NCBI RefSeq assembly: GCF_004745825.1
Contig: NZ_SRLA01000005.1
Coordinates: 33,106 to 97,105, forward strand
Origin: Hymenobacter fodinae
Lineage (GTDB): Bacteria > Bacteroidota > Bacteroidia > Cytophagales > Hymenobacteraceae
Length of the DNA: 64,000 nucleotides
Direction: 5' to 3'
The notes beneath the pieces are model-generated. The model was not told where the DNA came from, searched no databases, and saw nothing but the letters and a program-made list of their open reading frames with translations. The number at the start of each line of letters is the position of its first letter. The first letter of the stretch is position 1. The position numbers and the translations under genes were made by a program. Shown here in pieces: positions 1 through 8,641 of the stretch.

Positions 1-356
1 ACTTCGCTACTATTCTGCTGCTTGGTGCAATGTGCCGCGCCGGAAGCGCCCAAGCCGCAGCTCCAGCTGATGGCTCACGCATGAGCGAGCGGGCCAAAAC
101 CATGACTCGCCAGATGGCCGAGAAGATGCCTCTGAGTGAGGGACAGTACATTAAGGTCCGTCAGTTGAACCTGCGCTTGCTGACGGAAACGGCTGAGCTT
201 CGCAAGCAGTTCGGCGCTGATGCTACTGCGCTCGACGAGGCGTTGGCAAATATGCAGATGCGCTATGAGTGGGACTTGGCTACTATTCTGCGGCCACGTC
301 AAATGGCGCTCTATGATCAAACGAAGCTGAGCATGACGGCCGTGAACCTACAATAG
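1..356 (+). CDS. Small secreted helical protein, 5' end outside window
   Basis: The reading frame is already open at the window edge: codons before the first internal ATG (base 30) read FATILLLGAM and continue into CRAGSAQA, which looks like the end of a signal peptide, so the true start lies upstream. The mature part is about 95 residues of charged helix with the pattern LSEGQYIKVRQLN and a closing ILRPRQMALYD. It matches, residue pattern for residue pattern, the protein encoded at 15270-15674 (LNEAQYIRLRALN, ILTPSQLSIYH), so the two are paralogues. The layout loosely recalls periplasmic Spy/CpxP-like helical proteins, but no LTxxQ repeat is clear. Function unknown. A hairpin terminator follows at 380. 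Confidence 0.7.
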   Translation, partial: FATILLLGAMCRAGSAQAAAPADGSRMSERAKTMTRQMAEKMPLSEGQYIKVRQLNLRLLTETAELRKQFGADATALDEALANMQMRYEWDLATILRPRQMALYDQTKLSMTAVNLQ

Positions 357-379
357 GGGTACTACTACCGTCAGAACGC

Positions 380-408
380 AAAAAAGCCCGCAAATAGCGG
401 GCTTTTTT
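380..408. terminator. Bidirectional intrinsic terminator
   Basis: A GCCCGC/GCGGGC stem with a 5-base loop is flanked by A6 on the left and T6 on the right, so it can stop transcription from the gene on its left and from citrate synthase on the opposite strand. Confidence 0.85.
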
Positions 409-430
409 GTTGGCAGACTAATTACTCAGA

Positions 431-1723
431 CTAGCTGCGGTCCTGCAGGGAGACGTAGTCACGCTCCGTCTCGCCGGTGTAGATCTGACGCGGACGGCCA
501 ATTGGCTCCTTGTTCTCGCGCATTTCTTTCCACTGAGCAATCCAGCCGGGGAGGCGGCCCAGGGCAAACATCACCGTGAACATTTCGGTAGGAATACCCA
601 GTGCTTTGTAGATGATGCCGGAGTAGAAGTCTACGTTGGGGTAGAGCTTGCGCTGAACGAAGTACTCGTCGGTAAGGGCCGCTTGCTCCAGTTCCTTAGC
701 AATCTTCAACAGGGGGCTGTTTTCTAGGCCTAGGGCGGTCAGGACTTCATCGGCAGCCTTCTTGATGATGGTTGCGCGGGGGTCGAAGTTCTTGTACACG
801 CGGTGACCGAAGCCCATCAGACGGAACGAGTCGTTCTTGTCTTTAGCCTTGGCAATGAACTTGCTGGTGTCGCCACCGTCGCGCTCAATGGCCTCCAGCA
901 TTTCAATTACTTCCTGGTTGGCTCCACCGTGCAGCGGGCCCCACAGGGCGTTGATGCCAGCCGATACCGAGCCATATAGCGAAGCATTGGCCGAGCCTAC
1001 TAAGCGAACGGTAGAAGTAGAGCAGTTCTGCTCGTGGTCGGCGTGCAGAATGAGGAGCTTATTGAGGGCGCTTACCACTACCGGGTTCAGTTCATACTTC
1101 TCGGTAGGGAAGCTGAACATCATGTGCAGGAAGTTAGAGCAATAGTCCATGTCATTCCGCGGGTAGTTCAGCGGGTGACCCATCTGGTTCTTGTAGGTCC
1201 AAGCAGCAATAGTCGGCAGCTTGGCCATCAACCGAATCACATTCAGGTCAATTTCCTCCTTGCTCAGATCCGGCGATACGCTCTCAGGGTAGAAAGCCGT
1301 CAGCGCGCAGATCAGGCTGCTCAGAATAGCCATGGGGTGAGCCGCCGAAGGGAAGCCGTCAAAAATCTTCCGGACGTCTTCGTGCACCAGGGTATGCTTG
1401 GTAATCTGATTGCTGAAGCTGTCGAGCTCCGGCTGCGTGGGCAGCTTGCCGTAGATCAGCAGGTAGGCCACCTCAATAAAGGTAGATTTTTCAGCCAACT
1501 GCTCAATGGGATACCCACGGTAGCGCAAGATGCCTTCTTCACCATCCAGGAAGGTGATGGCGCTTTTGGTGGCGCCCGTGTTCTTGTAGCCTGAATCCAG
1601 GGTTACGTAGCCCGTTTGGTCACGCAGTTTGCCGATATCGAATGCTTTCTCGTGTTCGGTACCTTCAATAACGGGGAGAGAGATAGATTTCCCGTCGAGG
1701 ATAAGTTCAGCAGATTCTGCCAT
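431..1723 (-). CDS. gltA: Citrate synthase
   Basis: Condenses acetyl-CoA and oxaloacetate to citrate, the entry step of the TCA cycle, in the cytoplasm. The 430-residue length equals the hexameric, type II bacterial enzymes. Visible signatures are HADHEQNCST near residue 229, LHGGANQEV near 266 with the first catalytic histidine, GFGHRVYKNFDPRA near 305 with the second histidine, and NVDFYSG near 365 with the catalytic aspartate. ATG start at 1723. It is a single gene between a shared terminator (380-408) and a 328-base gap on its 5' side. No TAnnTTTG box is obvious in that gap. Confidence 0.96.
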   Translation of the reverse strand: MAESAELILDGKSISLPVIEGTEHEKAFDIGKLRDQTGYVTLDSGYKNTGATKSAITFLDGEEGILRYRGYPIEQLAEKSTFIEVAYLLIYGKLPTQPELDSFSNQITKHTLVHEDVRKIFDGFPSAAHPMAILSSLICALTAFYPESVSPDLSKEEIDLNVIRLMAKLPTIAAWTYKNQMGHPLNYPRNDMDYCSNFLHMMFSFPTEKYELNPVVVSALNKLLILHADHEQNCSTSTVRLVGSANASLYGSVSAGINALWGPLHGGANQEVIEMLEAIERDGGDTSKFIAKAKDKNDSFRLMGFGHRVYKNFDPRATIIKKAADEVLTALGLENSPLLKIAKELEQAALTDEYFVQRKLYPNVDFYSGIIYKALGIPTEMFTVMFALGRLPGWIAQWKEMRENKEPIGRPRQIYTGETERDYVSLQDRS

Positions 1724-2051
1724 AAGCGTGGGTTAGAGGGTGGGTTGTGGGGTCGGATTACGGAGAACCAGTAATCAAATTCCCCATGAGCAGTTGGCGT
1801 CTATACTACAAAACCCGCCCGGTTGTTGTTTGCCGTTGAGGTGAAGTCACAAAGAAAAGGACCACGTGGGAAATATGTGGTATGGATACTGTTTTTTTGG
1901 TGAAGGAATATAACTAAGCAGGGCTAACTGCCTTTACCTCGGTACGTTGTCAACGCATTTTCTCCTGTGGCTGACCCCAGATAAGTCATTAGGCCCTTAC
2001 TGACGTACTCTGCCTAAGTAAGGCTGCTTTGGCCTGGTAAAGCAATTGTTT
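1724..2051. other. Divergent intergenic region between gltA and the aldo/keto reductase
   Basis: This 328-base stretch must hold the promoters of two divergent genes. I find no clean TAnnTTTG box, palindrome or short ORF worth calling. It contains several T- and A-runs only. Confidence 0.5.
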
Positions 2052-2948
2052 ATGAAGTATAGGTCACTTGGAAAATCGGGCATTCAAATCAGCGAAGTCG
2101 GCTTTGGCTGCATGTCACTGGCTCCTGAGCTTGGACCGGCTACAGCGCTCCTGCACCGAGCTCTCGACCACGGTATCACGTACTTCGATACGGCCGACTT
2201 ATACCAGCACGGAGAGAACGAAGCGGTGGTGGGTAAGGCGCTGAAAGGTCAGCGGAGCCACATTGTGTTAGCTACCAAGGTAGGCAATCAATGGCGCCCC
2301 GATGGCAGCGGCTGGGACTGGAACCCCACCAAGGCGTACATTCTGGCCGCAGTGGAACAAAGCCTGCGCCGGCTCCAGACCGACTACCTCGACCTGTATC
2401 AGTTGCACGGCGGAACCCTCGACGACCCGATTGATGAGATTATTGAGGCCTTCGAGCAGTTGGTGCAGCAAGGCAAAATCAGGGGCTACGGCATCTCCTC
2501 CATTCGGCCAAACGTTATTCGGGAATACGCGCGCCGTTCCCACATCATCAGCGTGATGATGCAATACAGCCTGCTGGATCGGCGACCCGAAGAAAGCTGT
2601 CTAGGCCTATTGCAGGAGCACCAGATCAGTGTTTTAGCCCGGGGCACTCTAGCGCAGGGCCTGTTGGTAACTAAGCCCGCCGCCCCATATCTGCAGCATT
2701 CTGCTGAAACCGTAGCTCGAGCCAGCGCCGCAGTACAACGTCTGGCCGACACTACCATTAGTCCGGTTGAAATAGCAGCCCAGTATGTGTTAGCTCAACC
2801 GGCCGTTACTGCGGCGGTGCTGGGTATCCGAATGCCCGAGCAGCTCACCGATGCCCTCCGGATTGCCAATAGTCGGGAGCTGACGGCGGCCGAGCTGGCG
2901 GAACTGCAGGCGGCCGCGCCAGCTACTGCCTATGAGCAACACCGCTAA
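2052..2948 (+). CDS. Aldo/keto reductase
   Basis: NAD(P)H-dependent oxidoreductase of the aldo/keto reductase superfamily, (beta/alpha)8 barrel, 298 residues. The catalytic tetrad is intact: Asp46 and Tyr51 in YFDTADLYQHGENE, Lys76 in VLATKVG, His119 in DLYQLHGG. The family signature LGKSGIQISEVGFG opens the protein. A TTG six bases upstream (2046) is in frame, but ATG 2052 puts MKYRSLGKSG at the N terminus, as in the family. The natural substrate cannot be read from the sequence. Its 3' end faces mnmE on the other strand, only 35 bases away, with a TGGCCTAGG word between them and no clear terminator. Confidence 0.92.
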   Translation: MKYRSLGKSGIQISEVGFGCMSLAPELGPATALLHRALDHGITYFDTADLYQHGENEAVVGKALKGQRSHIVLATKVGNQWRPDGSGWDWNPTKAYILAAVEQSLRRLQTDYLDLYQLHGGTLDDPIDEIIEAFEQLVQQGKIRGYGISSIRPNVIREYARRSHIISVMMQYSLLDRRPEESCLGLLQEHQISVLARGTLAQGLLVTKPAAPYLQHSAETVARASAAVQRLADTTISPVEIAAQYVLAQPAVTAAVLGIRMPEQLTDALRIANSRELTAAELAELQAAAPATAYEQHR

Positions 2949-2983
2949 CGCATGCTCCTTGAGTGGCCTAGGAGCCCCTTGAT

Positions 2984-4375
2984 TTACTTGCCAATACAGA
3001 ACTGGGTGAAGATGCTGGTCAGCAAGTCGTCGTTGCTGATTTCACCGGTAATCTGGCCAAGGTCGGCTAGGGCGTGGCGCAGGTCGGCGGCTAGCAGCTC
3101 GGTACCGCGGCCGGTGGCTAGGCCTGTCAGGACGGCATCGAGGTGATGGGCGGCTTGCTCCAGGCTGCGGGCGTGGCGCACGTTCGTAACAATGGTACTG
3201 CTGCTAGCTCGGTCGAGCCCTTCGCCGCGAACCAGGGTGAGCAGAGTTTCGCGTAGCTCATCAAGCCCGTCACCGCGGGAAGCGGCAATCAGGACGGTGC
3301 TGGGGCGAGCCTGGAAGGCAGCAAGTTCGGCATCAGAAGCTACGTCGAGCTTGTTGCCAACCGCCAGCACGGGTACGGAAGCCGGAAGGTGTAGAGCTTC
3401 AATTTCTGCTTGAAGCTCTTGGGGAGTAGTAGTCGTAATATCAAATAGATATACAACTAGTGCAGCCTGTAGAACTCGTTTACGGGTGCGCTCTACGCCA
3501 ATAGATTCTACCACGTCGGTAGTGTCGCGCAGGCCGGCCGTATCCACGAAGCGAAACCGGATACCGTCGAGGCTAACCTCGTCCTCAATCAGGTCGCGGG
3601 TGGTGCCGGCCACCTCCGACACGATGGCGCGTTCTTCGTTGAGCAGGGCGTTCAGCAACGTGCTCTTGCCCGCGTTGGGCCGGCCGGCAATAACTGTAGT
3701 TACGCCGTGCTTGATGACGTTGCCTAGTTCAAAAGAGCGAAGCAGTCGGCGAACTAACGCCTGCACTTCTTGCAGCAGCTGCACTAGGCCAGTGCGGTCG
3801 GCAAATTCCACGTCTTCTTCGCCGAAGTCTAGCTCAAGCTCCAGCAGGGCCGCAAATTGTACCAGGCGTGCGCGCAGGTCGCGCAGTTCCTGCGAGAAGC
3901 CCCCACGCATTTGCTGCATGGCCACCTGATGCGACAGCGCCGAGTCGGCGGCAATTAGGTCAGCTACGGCTTCGGCCTGGGCCAAGTCGAAGGCCCCGTG
4001 TAAGAAGGCCCGTTTCGTAAACTCGCCCGCCTCGGCTAAGCGCGCCCCACGGCGGACCAGTAAAGCCAATAGCTCCTGCACAATAAAGTCGGAGCCGTGG
4101 GTGCTGATTTCTACCACGTCCTCCTTGGTATAGGAGTGCGGCCCCCGAAACAGCGACACTACTACCTCATCAAGTATCCGGGCCCCGTCGCGAATGGTGC
4201 CGAAGTGGAGAGTGTGCCCAGCTTGGTTGCGCAGAGCCTTCCCGCCAAACACCTCATCCGTAATGCTGATAGCCTCAGGACCAGACAACCGAACCAGCGC
4301 AATGGCACCCGTGCCCGGTGGGGTAGACAGCGCAACAATGGTATCGGAAAGCGAAACAGGAAGGGGTAAGGCCAC
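2984..4375 (-). CDS. mnmE: tRNA-5-carboxymethylaminomethyl-2-thiouridine GTPase MnmE
   Basis: GTPase that works with MnmG to build the cmnm5 modification at wobble uridine 34 of several tRNAs. The 463 residues show the N-terminal folate-binding domain, then the G domain with P-loop GRPNAGKST (231-239), the switch motif DTAGLRDT, the specificity motif NKLD, and the C-terminal FCIGK whose cysteine is invariant in the family. Full length, ATG start. A TACCTTTG box on the same strand at 4408-4401 lies 26 bases before the start and is a plausible -7 element. Confidence 0.97.
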   Translation of the reverse strand: MALPLPVSLSDTIVALSTPPGTGAIALVRLSGPEAISITDEVFGGKALRNQAGHTLHFGTIRDGARILDEVVVSLFRGPHSYTKEDVVEISTHGSDFIVQELLALLVRRGARLAEAGEFTKRAFLHGAFDLAQAEAVADLIAADSALSHQVAMQQMRGGFSQELRDLRARLVQFAALLELELDFGEEDVEFADRTGLVQLLQEVQALVRRLLRSFELGNVIKHGVTTVIAGRPNAGKSTLLNALLNEERAIVSEVAGTTRDLIEDEVSLDGIRFRFVDTAGLRDTTDVVESIGVERTRKRVLQAALVVYLFDITTTTPQELQAEIEALHLPASVPVLAVGNKLDVASDAELAAFQARPSTVLIAASRGDGLDELRETLLTLVRGEGLDRASSSTIVTNVRHARSLEQAAHHLDAVLTGLATGRGTELLAADLRHALADLGQITGEISNDDLLTSIFTQFCIGK

Positions 4376-4400
4376 AGGAACTGAATAAGTGATGCAACTA

Positions 4401-4408
4401 CAAAGGTA
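4401..4408 (-). promoter_or_regulatory. Candidate Bacteroidota -7 box for mnmE
   Basis: Reading the minus strand gives TACCTTTG, a full match to TAnnTTTG, 26 bases upstream of the mnmE ATG. No TTG is found at the expected -33 distance, so this is a partial promoter match. Confidence 0.4.
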
Positions 4409-4641
4409 CGAGGTACTGGCCTAGGCCACTAACTGCCAGTATAGCTACTAGGAAGTGCAGAGGCAACCGTAAAGCTTAGTGTCTAGGTCCCGTTGAAGGG
4501 CCCTCTGAACTTCAGTTGCTAAGACAGTCCAGCAAGGTTCATTCTAGGCCAGTCTTCCTACCACTGAAATGCAATAATTCCTGTCGTACAAACAGCTTGA
4601 TTGTGCCTCGTATGGCAGGGAGTGATTCGGCTGTTAAAGCC

Positions 4642-5301
4642 TCAATCGGTCACGTATAAGTTCCGGCTTACCTCTGAGGATATAAGATATTTATCTCCGT
4701 TATTGATTCTAATTTCCAATGAGTTATCAAACAAGATCTTATCTAGTACTTCAAGCTTGGTGCCGAGGTTAAGGCCGACCTTGTCGAGGTACTGCAGGAA
4801 AGGAACGGAGGTGTTTTTGACGGCCACCACGGTACCCCGGTCGCCGGGTACTAGGTCGGCCACGAGGCGGTGCTGGGGGCGCAGGATAGCACCTTCAGCC
4901 GTGGGTATTGGGTCACCGTGGGGGTCGAGTTGCGGGAAGCCCAAAAACTCATCAAGGCGCTGAATCAGCAGGTCGGAGTCGATGTGCTCCATCTGCTCGG
5001 CCACGTCGTGCACCTCATCCCAACTGAAGTTGAGCTGCTGCACCAAAAACACTTCCCACAACCGGTGCTTGCGAATAGTGAGCAGTGCCAAGCGGCGGCC
5101 TTCCTCCGTCAGGGATACGCCTCGGTAGCGGGTGTAGTGCAATAGGCCTTTTTCACCCAAGCGGCGCAGCATGTCCGTGACAGAAGCCGCGCGCGTTTGC
5201 AGCACCTCCGCAACCCGGTTGGTGCTGACCTCAACTCCGGGTTGGGCTTCGGCCAGTTTGTAGATGGCTTTTAAATAGTTCTCCTCGGTGTAGCTGGGCA
5301 C
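4642..5301 (-). CDS. DtxR/MntR-family metal-dependent transcriptional regulator
   Basis: DNA-binding metal sensor (manganese or iron) of the DtxR family. From the chosen GTG start (5301) it has 219 residues: a winged helix (SYTEENYLKAIYKL ... VSTNRVAEVLQTRAASVTDMLRRLGEKGLL), a dimerization/metal domain with HRLWEVFL, WDEVHDVAEQMEHI and the HGDPIPT loop, and a C-terminal SH3-like domain (VPGDRGTV). An in-frame ATG at 5370 would add 23 residues, but those are translated from a nested inverted repeat (5319-5385) and do not look like protein, so I prefer the GTG. Its 3' end has no obvious terminator. It lies downstream of fabH on the same strand. Confidence 0.88.
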   Translation of the reverse strand: MPSYTEENYLKAIYKLAEAQPGVEVSTNRVAEVLQTRAASVTDMLRRLGEKGLLHYTRYRGVSLTEEGRRLALLTIRKHRLWEVFLVQQLNFSWDEVHDVAEQMEHIDSDLLIQRLDEFLGFPQLDPHGDPIPTAEGAILRPQHRLVADLVPGDRGTVVAVKNTSVPFLQYLDKVGLNLGTKLEVLDKILFDNSLEIRINNGDKYLISSEVSRNLYVTD

Positions 5302-5318
5302 GGGGCAGTGAGCGGTTA

Positions 5319-5385
5319 AGAATGAGTAATGAGCAATGAAACCGTCGGAAAGCGTTTCCAACAGCTTCATTGCTCATCATTCAGT
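5319..5385. repeat. Nested inverted repeat between fabH and the DtxR-type gene
   Basis: Outer arms are built from ATGAGCAATGAA (5328-5339) and its complement TTCATTGCTCAT (5367-5378), extended imperfectly on both sides by AATGA-type units. Inside sits a second palindrome, GGAAAgcgTTTCC (5345-5357). Together they form an imperfect palindrome of about 67 bases in the leader of the DtxR-type gene. It could be a regulator-binding site, an RNA hairpin or a decayed miniature repeat. Confidence 0.6.
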
Positions 5386-5407
5386 GGGCTTTGGTACTTC
5401 GGTTAGC

Positions 5408-6421
5408 TTACCACTTGATTAGGGCCGACGCCCAGGTGAAGCCGGAGCCAAAGGCCGCCAGACATACCAAGTCACCGCGCTTGATGCGGCCTTCCTGGTA
5501 TGCCTCGCTAAGCGCAATGGGCACTGAGGCAGCCGTGGTGTTGCCGTAGCGCTGAATGTTGCTGAAGATCTTGTCATCGGTGAGGCCCATTTTCTGCTGC
5601 ACGTACTGAGTAATGCGCAGGTTAGCCTGGTGCGGAATGAGCAAGTCGATGTCCTGGGGCTGGTAGCCGTTCTGGTCAAGTGCCTCCTTGATTACCTGCG
5701 GGAAGCGAACTACGGCGTGCTTGAACACATTTTGACCGTTCATGTATGGATACATGTCCAGCTCATTGTCTACCACGTATTGCACGCGGTTGTTGCGGTT
5801 AGAGCCGGGCTCCTTTACAATCAGTTCCTCGGCGTGCTCGCCCTGCGCGTGCAAGTGAGTACTCAGGATACCGTGGCCTTCCTCGGTGCTGGGGCGTAGC
5901 ACCACGGCGCCAGCGCCATCCCCAAAAATAACCGACACGGCCCGGCCGCGGGTGCTTATGTCGAGGCCCGAAGAGTGAATCTCAGAGCCTACTACCAGCA
6001 CTGTATCGTACATACCTGTTTTGATGAACTGGTCGGCCATCGAAAGCGAGTACACGAAGCCCGAGCACTGGTTGCGCACGTCGAAGGCCGGGATGGGCGC
6101 TTTGATGCCCAACTCGCGCTGCAGTAGTACGCCAGAGCCGGGGAAGAAATAGTCGGGCGACAACGTGGCGAAGACAATCATTTGCACGTCGTCGGGGGTG
6201 AGACCGGCCATTTCCAGGGCCTTGCGGGCCGCATTGGCAGCCATGTTGGCGGTAGTATCCTTGCCTTCCTCAAACCAGCGGCGCTCCTTGATGCCGGTGC
6301 GCTCCTGAATCCACTCGTCGGTGGTATCCATCAGGGTGGTGATGTCGGCGTTGGTAACTACACGGTCGGGCACGTAGTGGCCTACTCCGGCTATTTCAGA
6401 AAATCGTAGGGTGTTATTCAT
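5408..6421 (-). CDS. fabH: 3-oxoacyl-ACP synthase III
   Basis: Starts fatty-acid elongation by condensing acyl-CoA with malonyl-ACP (thiolase fold, cytoplasm). The 337 residues contain the full Cys-His-Asn triad: Cys119 in RNQCSGF, His264 in IPHQANLRI and Asn294 in YGNTTAAS. The glycine-rich FGDGAGAV sequence near 167 is also present. ATG start at 6421. The gene stands alone rather than in a plsX-rpmF cluster. The DtxR-type regulator lies 106 bases downstream on the same strand, across the nested inverted repeat. Confidence 0.93.
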   Translation of the reverse strand: MNNTLRFSEIAGVGHYVPDRVVTNADITTLMDTTDEWIQERTGIKERRWFEEGKDTTANMAANAARKALEMAGLTPDDVQMIVFATLSPDYFFPGSGVLLQRELGIKAPIPAFDVRNQCSGFVYSLSMADQFIKTGMYDTVLVVGSEIHSSGLDISTRGRAVSVIFGDGAGAVVLRPSTEEGHGILSTHLHAQGEHAEELIVKEPGSNRNNRVQYVVDNELDMYPYMNGQNVFKHAVVRFPQVIKEALDQNGYQPQDIDLLIPHQANLRITQYVQQKMGLTDDKIFSNIQRYGNTTAASVPIALSEAYQEGRIKRGDLVCLAAFGSGFTWASALIKW

Positions 6422-6514
6422 CAGGTGGGAGTTGCGAGGTACAGAACGAAAAAGGGAGCCGAATGTAAAGAAATTCGCTTTTCTACCTCGTAAACGGGCC
6501 GCAAAGGTCGGCAG

Positions 6515-7669
6515 TTACTTTATAGAATGCATCAGACGGTGCAACTTTTCCGCTTCAGTAGCCCAAAATGCTTCGGCAGGGACGCCGTTCGGGTAAAAAG
6601 GTTGCTGAAGGAGAGTTGCTAAAACCGCCTCGGGAAGCGGGGAGTGGCCTAGGGCTTGAAAATCGAGACAGACCCCAGCCTGTGATGGTTCCACGAGGCT
6701 CCGCCAATGTGGGTTGGGAGGAATGACAATGGGCAAGCCATGCGCTAGGTACTCAAACAGCTTGGTGGGGATGCAGCGGGCCGTGCTCGGGTGCGGCCGG
6801 TAGGGTAACAGGCCTAGGTGGCTACGCTCTATTTCAGCTACAATGCGGGTATGCGGCACGAGCGTATCTCCGCCAATGAGCGTTACCCCGGTGCCAGCTG
6901 TGGTTACGGCGGCCCGCAGGCGCGCCAACTCGGCTGGCTGCTGACAAAACCCGATAATGGTAAGGTGGGCCAGCGGCCAAACCTGCCGAACCTGGCGCCA
7001 GAAGGTCAGGGCCTCAAATACCCCATTTAGTTCGGAGATAGTGCCGGAGTACAATAGGCGCAGTGGCGCAGTGGCGGCCGGAAGGTGGCCTAGCGCCAGA
7101 GGCTGATGCTGTGAGGAGTAGGGCTGAAACTTATTCTCCATGATGATGGTGCGCTCGGGTACCAGAAACGGTAGCTCCTCGGCGTAGCTCCGCTCGGCCA
7201 GCAGCACAGCCGTAGCGCGCCGCGCCGCTAGGGCTTCCAACCGCCTGATGAGCCCCGCTAGCAGGCCCCGCGCCCAGCCAGGGTACACCTGCTGCGTCTG
7301 GATATTAAGTGCATAGTTTTCCCGCATATCATATATAAAAAGCCTTCCCTGGCCTAGGGCCTGCCACAGCACGGTAAGTGGGAGCAGCTCGGGGGCATGC
7401 ACAAACACGACAGTGGGCTGTACGTGTCGGAGCAACTGCCAATAGCGCCATTGGGCCCGCAGGCGGGCCCAACTCAGACGAGTTCCCGCCAGCAATGCGT
7501 GCGTATGTACATTGTCAGGTAGGCTAGTAGGGGTAGGAGCGAGGCGCCCGGCCACGTGGACTTCCGTGTGGGGGCGCTCGGCCAGCGTGCGAGCAAATTT
7601 GCCCAGCATACGGGTGTCATCGAGGGGCTTGAGTACGGAAGCGAGTAAAATGGTGACGAGACGCGGCAT
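6515..7669 (-). CDS. Glycosyltransferase, GT4-like
   Basis: A 384-residue protein with a two-domain GT-B look. The N-terminal half has a Rossmann-like opening VTILLASVLKPLDDTRMLGKFA and a hydrophobic VVFVHAPELLPL strand. The C-terminal half begins at LRLLYSGTISELNGV (near 210) and carries IPTKLFEYLAHGLPIV (near 320), the region that contacts the sugar-nucleotide donor in GT4 enzymes. Donor and acceptor are unknown. It is a single gene divergent from dapD, with no other polysaccharide genes nearby. It contains several TGGCCTAG words within the coding sequence. Confidence 0.78.
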   Translation of the reverse strand: MPRLVTILLASVLKPLDDTRMLGKFARTLAERPHTEVHVAGRLAPTPTSLPDNVHTHALLAGTRLSWARLRAQWRYWQLLRHVQPTVVFVHAPELLPLTVLWQALGQGRLFIYDMRENYALNIQTQQVYPGWARGLLAGLIRRLEALAARRATAVLLAERSYAEELPFLVPERTIIMENKFQPYSSQHQPLALGHLPAATAPLRLLYSGTISELNGVFEALTFWRQVRQVWPLAHLTIIGFCQQPAELARLRAAVTTAGTGVTLIGGDTLVPHTRIVAEIERSHLGLLPYRPHPSTARCIPTKLFEYLAHGLPIVIPPNPHWRSLVEPSQAGVCLDFQALGHSPLPEAVLATLLQQPFYPNGVPAEAFWATEAEKLHRLMHSIK

Positions 7670-7796
7670 ATTGGCCGTGAAGATGGTAAGTTTGCTTGTG
7701 AGTTGTCAGGTGTTGGCCAGCGGTTGTCAGTCTGCCCGCCTGTACCGAGAGCTTACTACGCAAAACTGACTCTATTTACTGACACCCTCCTTTTTC

Positions 7797-8621
7797 ATGT
7801 CCGACCTCCAACACACCATCGAAGCCGCCTGGAACGACCGTAGCTTACTGCAGCAGGCTGCTACTATTGAAGCTATTCAGCACATTATTGAAGAACTTGA
7901 CAAGGGCCGCATACGTGTAGCCCAGCCCGGCGCAACCGAAGGGGCCGACTGGCAAGTGAATGACTGGGTGAAGAAGGCCGTTATCATGTACTTCCCCATC
8001 CGGCAGATGGAAACCATTGAGGTGGGCCCCTTCGAGTTCCGCGACAAAATGCAGCTCAAGAGCAACTACGAGCAGCAGGGTGTGCGGGTAGTGCCCCCAG
8101 CGGTGGCTCGCTACGGTGCCTACTTGGCGCCCGGCGTGATTATGATGCCGAGCTACGTAAACATTGGCGCCTGGGTAGGCGAGGGCACCATGGTGGATAC
8201 CTGGGCTACCGTAGGCTCGTGCGCGCAAATTGGCGCGGGTGTGCACCTAAGTGGTGGGGTAGGCATTGGCGGCGTGCTAGAGCCCGTGCAGGCTGCTCCG
8301 GTAATTGTGGAAGACGGCGCCTTCGTAGGTTCGCGCAGCATTCTGGTGGAGGGCTGCTTCGTGGGTAAAGAGGCCGTAATCGGGGCCGGCGTAACCATCA
8401 CGGGGAGCACCCGCATCATTGACGTGACGGGTACTGAGCCCAAGGAGTACCGCGGCTACGTGCCAGCCCGGTCGGTGGTAATCCCGGGTTCCTTGCCCAA
8501 GCAGTTCCCGGCGGGTGAGTTCCACGTGCCCTGCGCCCTCATCATTGGTCAGCGCAAGCCCAGCACCGACCTGAAAACGTCCCTCAACGATGCGTTGCGC
8601 GAGCACAACGTAGCCGTTTAA
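7797..8621 (+). CDS. dapD: Tetrahydrodipicolinate N-succinyltransferase
   Basis: Succinylates tetrahydrodipicolinate in the succinylase branch of lysine and meso-diaminopimelate synthesis. 274 residues, the standard family length. It has a helical N-terminal domain and a left-handed beta helix made of hexapeptide turns (IGAWVGEGTMVDTWATVGSCAQIGAGVHLSGG), with the conserved GGVGIGGVLEP and EDGAFVGSRS segments and ending VALKT-like PSTDLKTSLNDALR. ATG start. Twenty bases downstream follows an unrecognized gene on the same strand, likely co-transcribed. Confidence 0.95.
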   Translation: MSDLQHTIEAAWNDRSLLQQAATIEAIQHIIEELDKGRIRVAQPGATEGADWQVNDWVKKAVIMYFPIRQMETIEVGPFEFRDKMQLKSNYEQQGVRVVPPAVARYGAYLAPGVIMMPSYVNIGAWVGEGTMVDTWATVGSCAQIGAGVHLSGGVGIGGVLEPVQAAPVIVEDGAFVGSRSILVEGCFVGKEAVIGAGVTITGSTRIIDVTGTEPKEYRGYVPARSVVIPGSLPKQFPAGEFHVPCALIIGQRKPSTDLKTSLNDALREHNVAV

Positions 8622-8641
8622 CGCGCCTCATTTTCATTTCC

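Noticed and set aside
1034..1594. 186-codon plus-strand frame opposite gltA
   Set aside because: Shadow of citrate synthase; no coding signature of its own.
5302..5370. N-terminal extension of the DtxR-type regulator from ATG 5370
   Set aside because: The added residues derive from an inverted repeat and are absent from the usual family N terminus; GTG 5301 is preferred.
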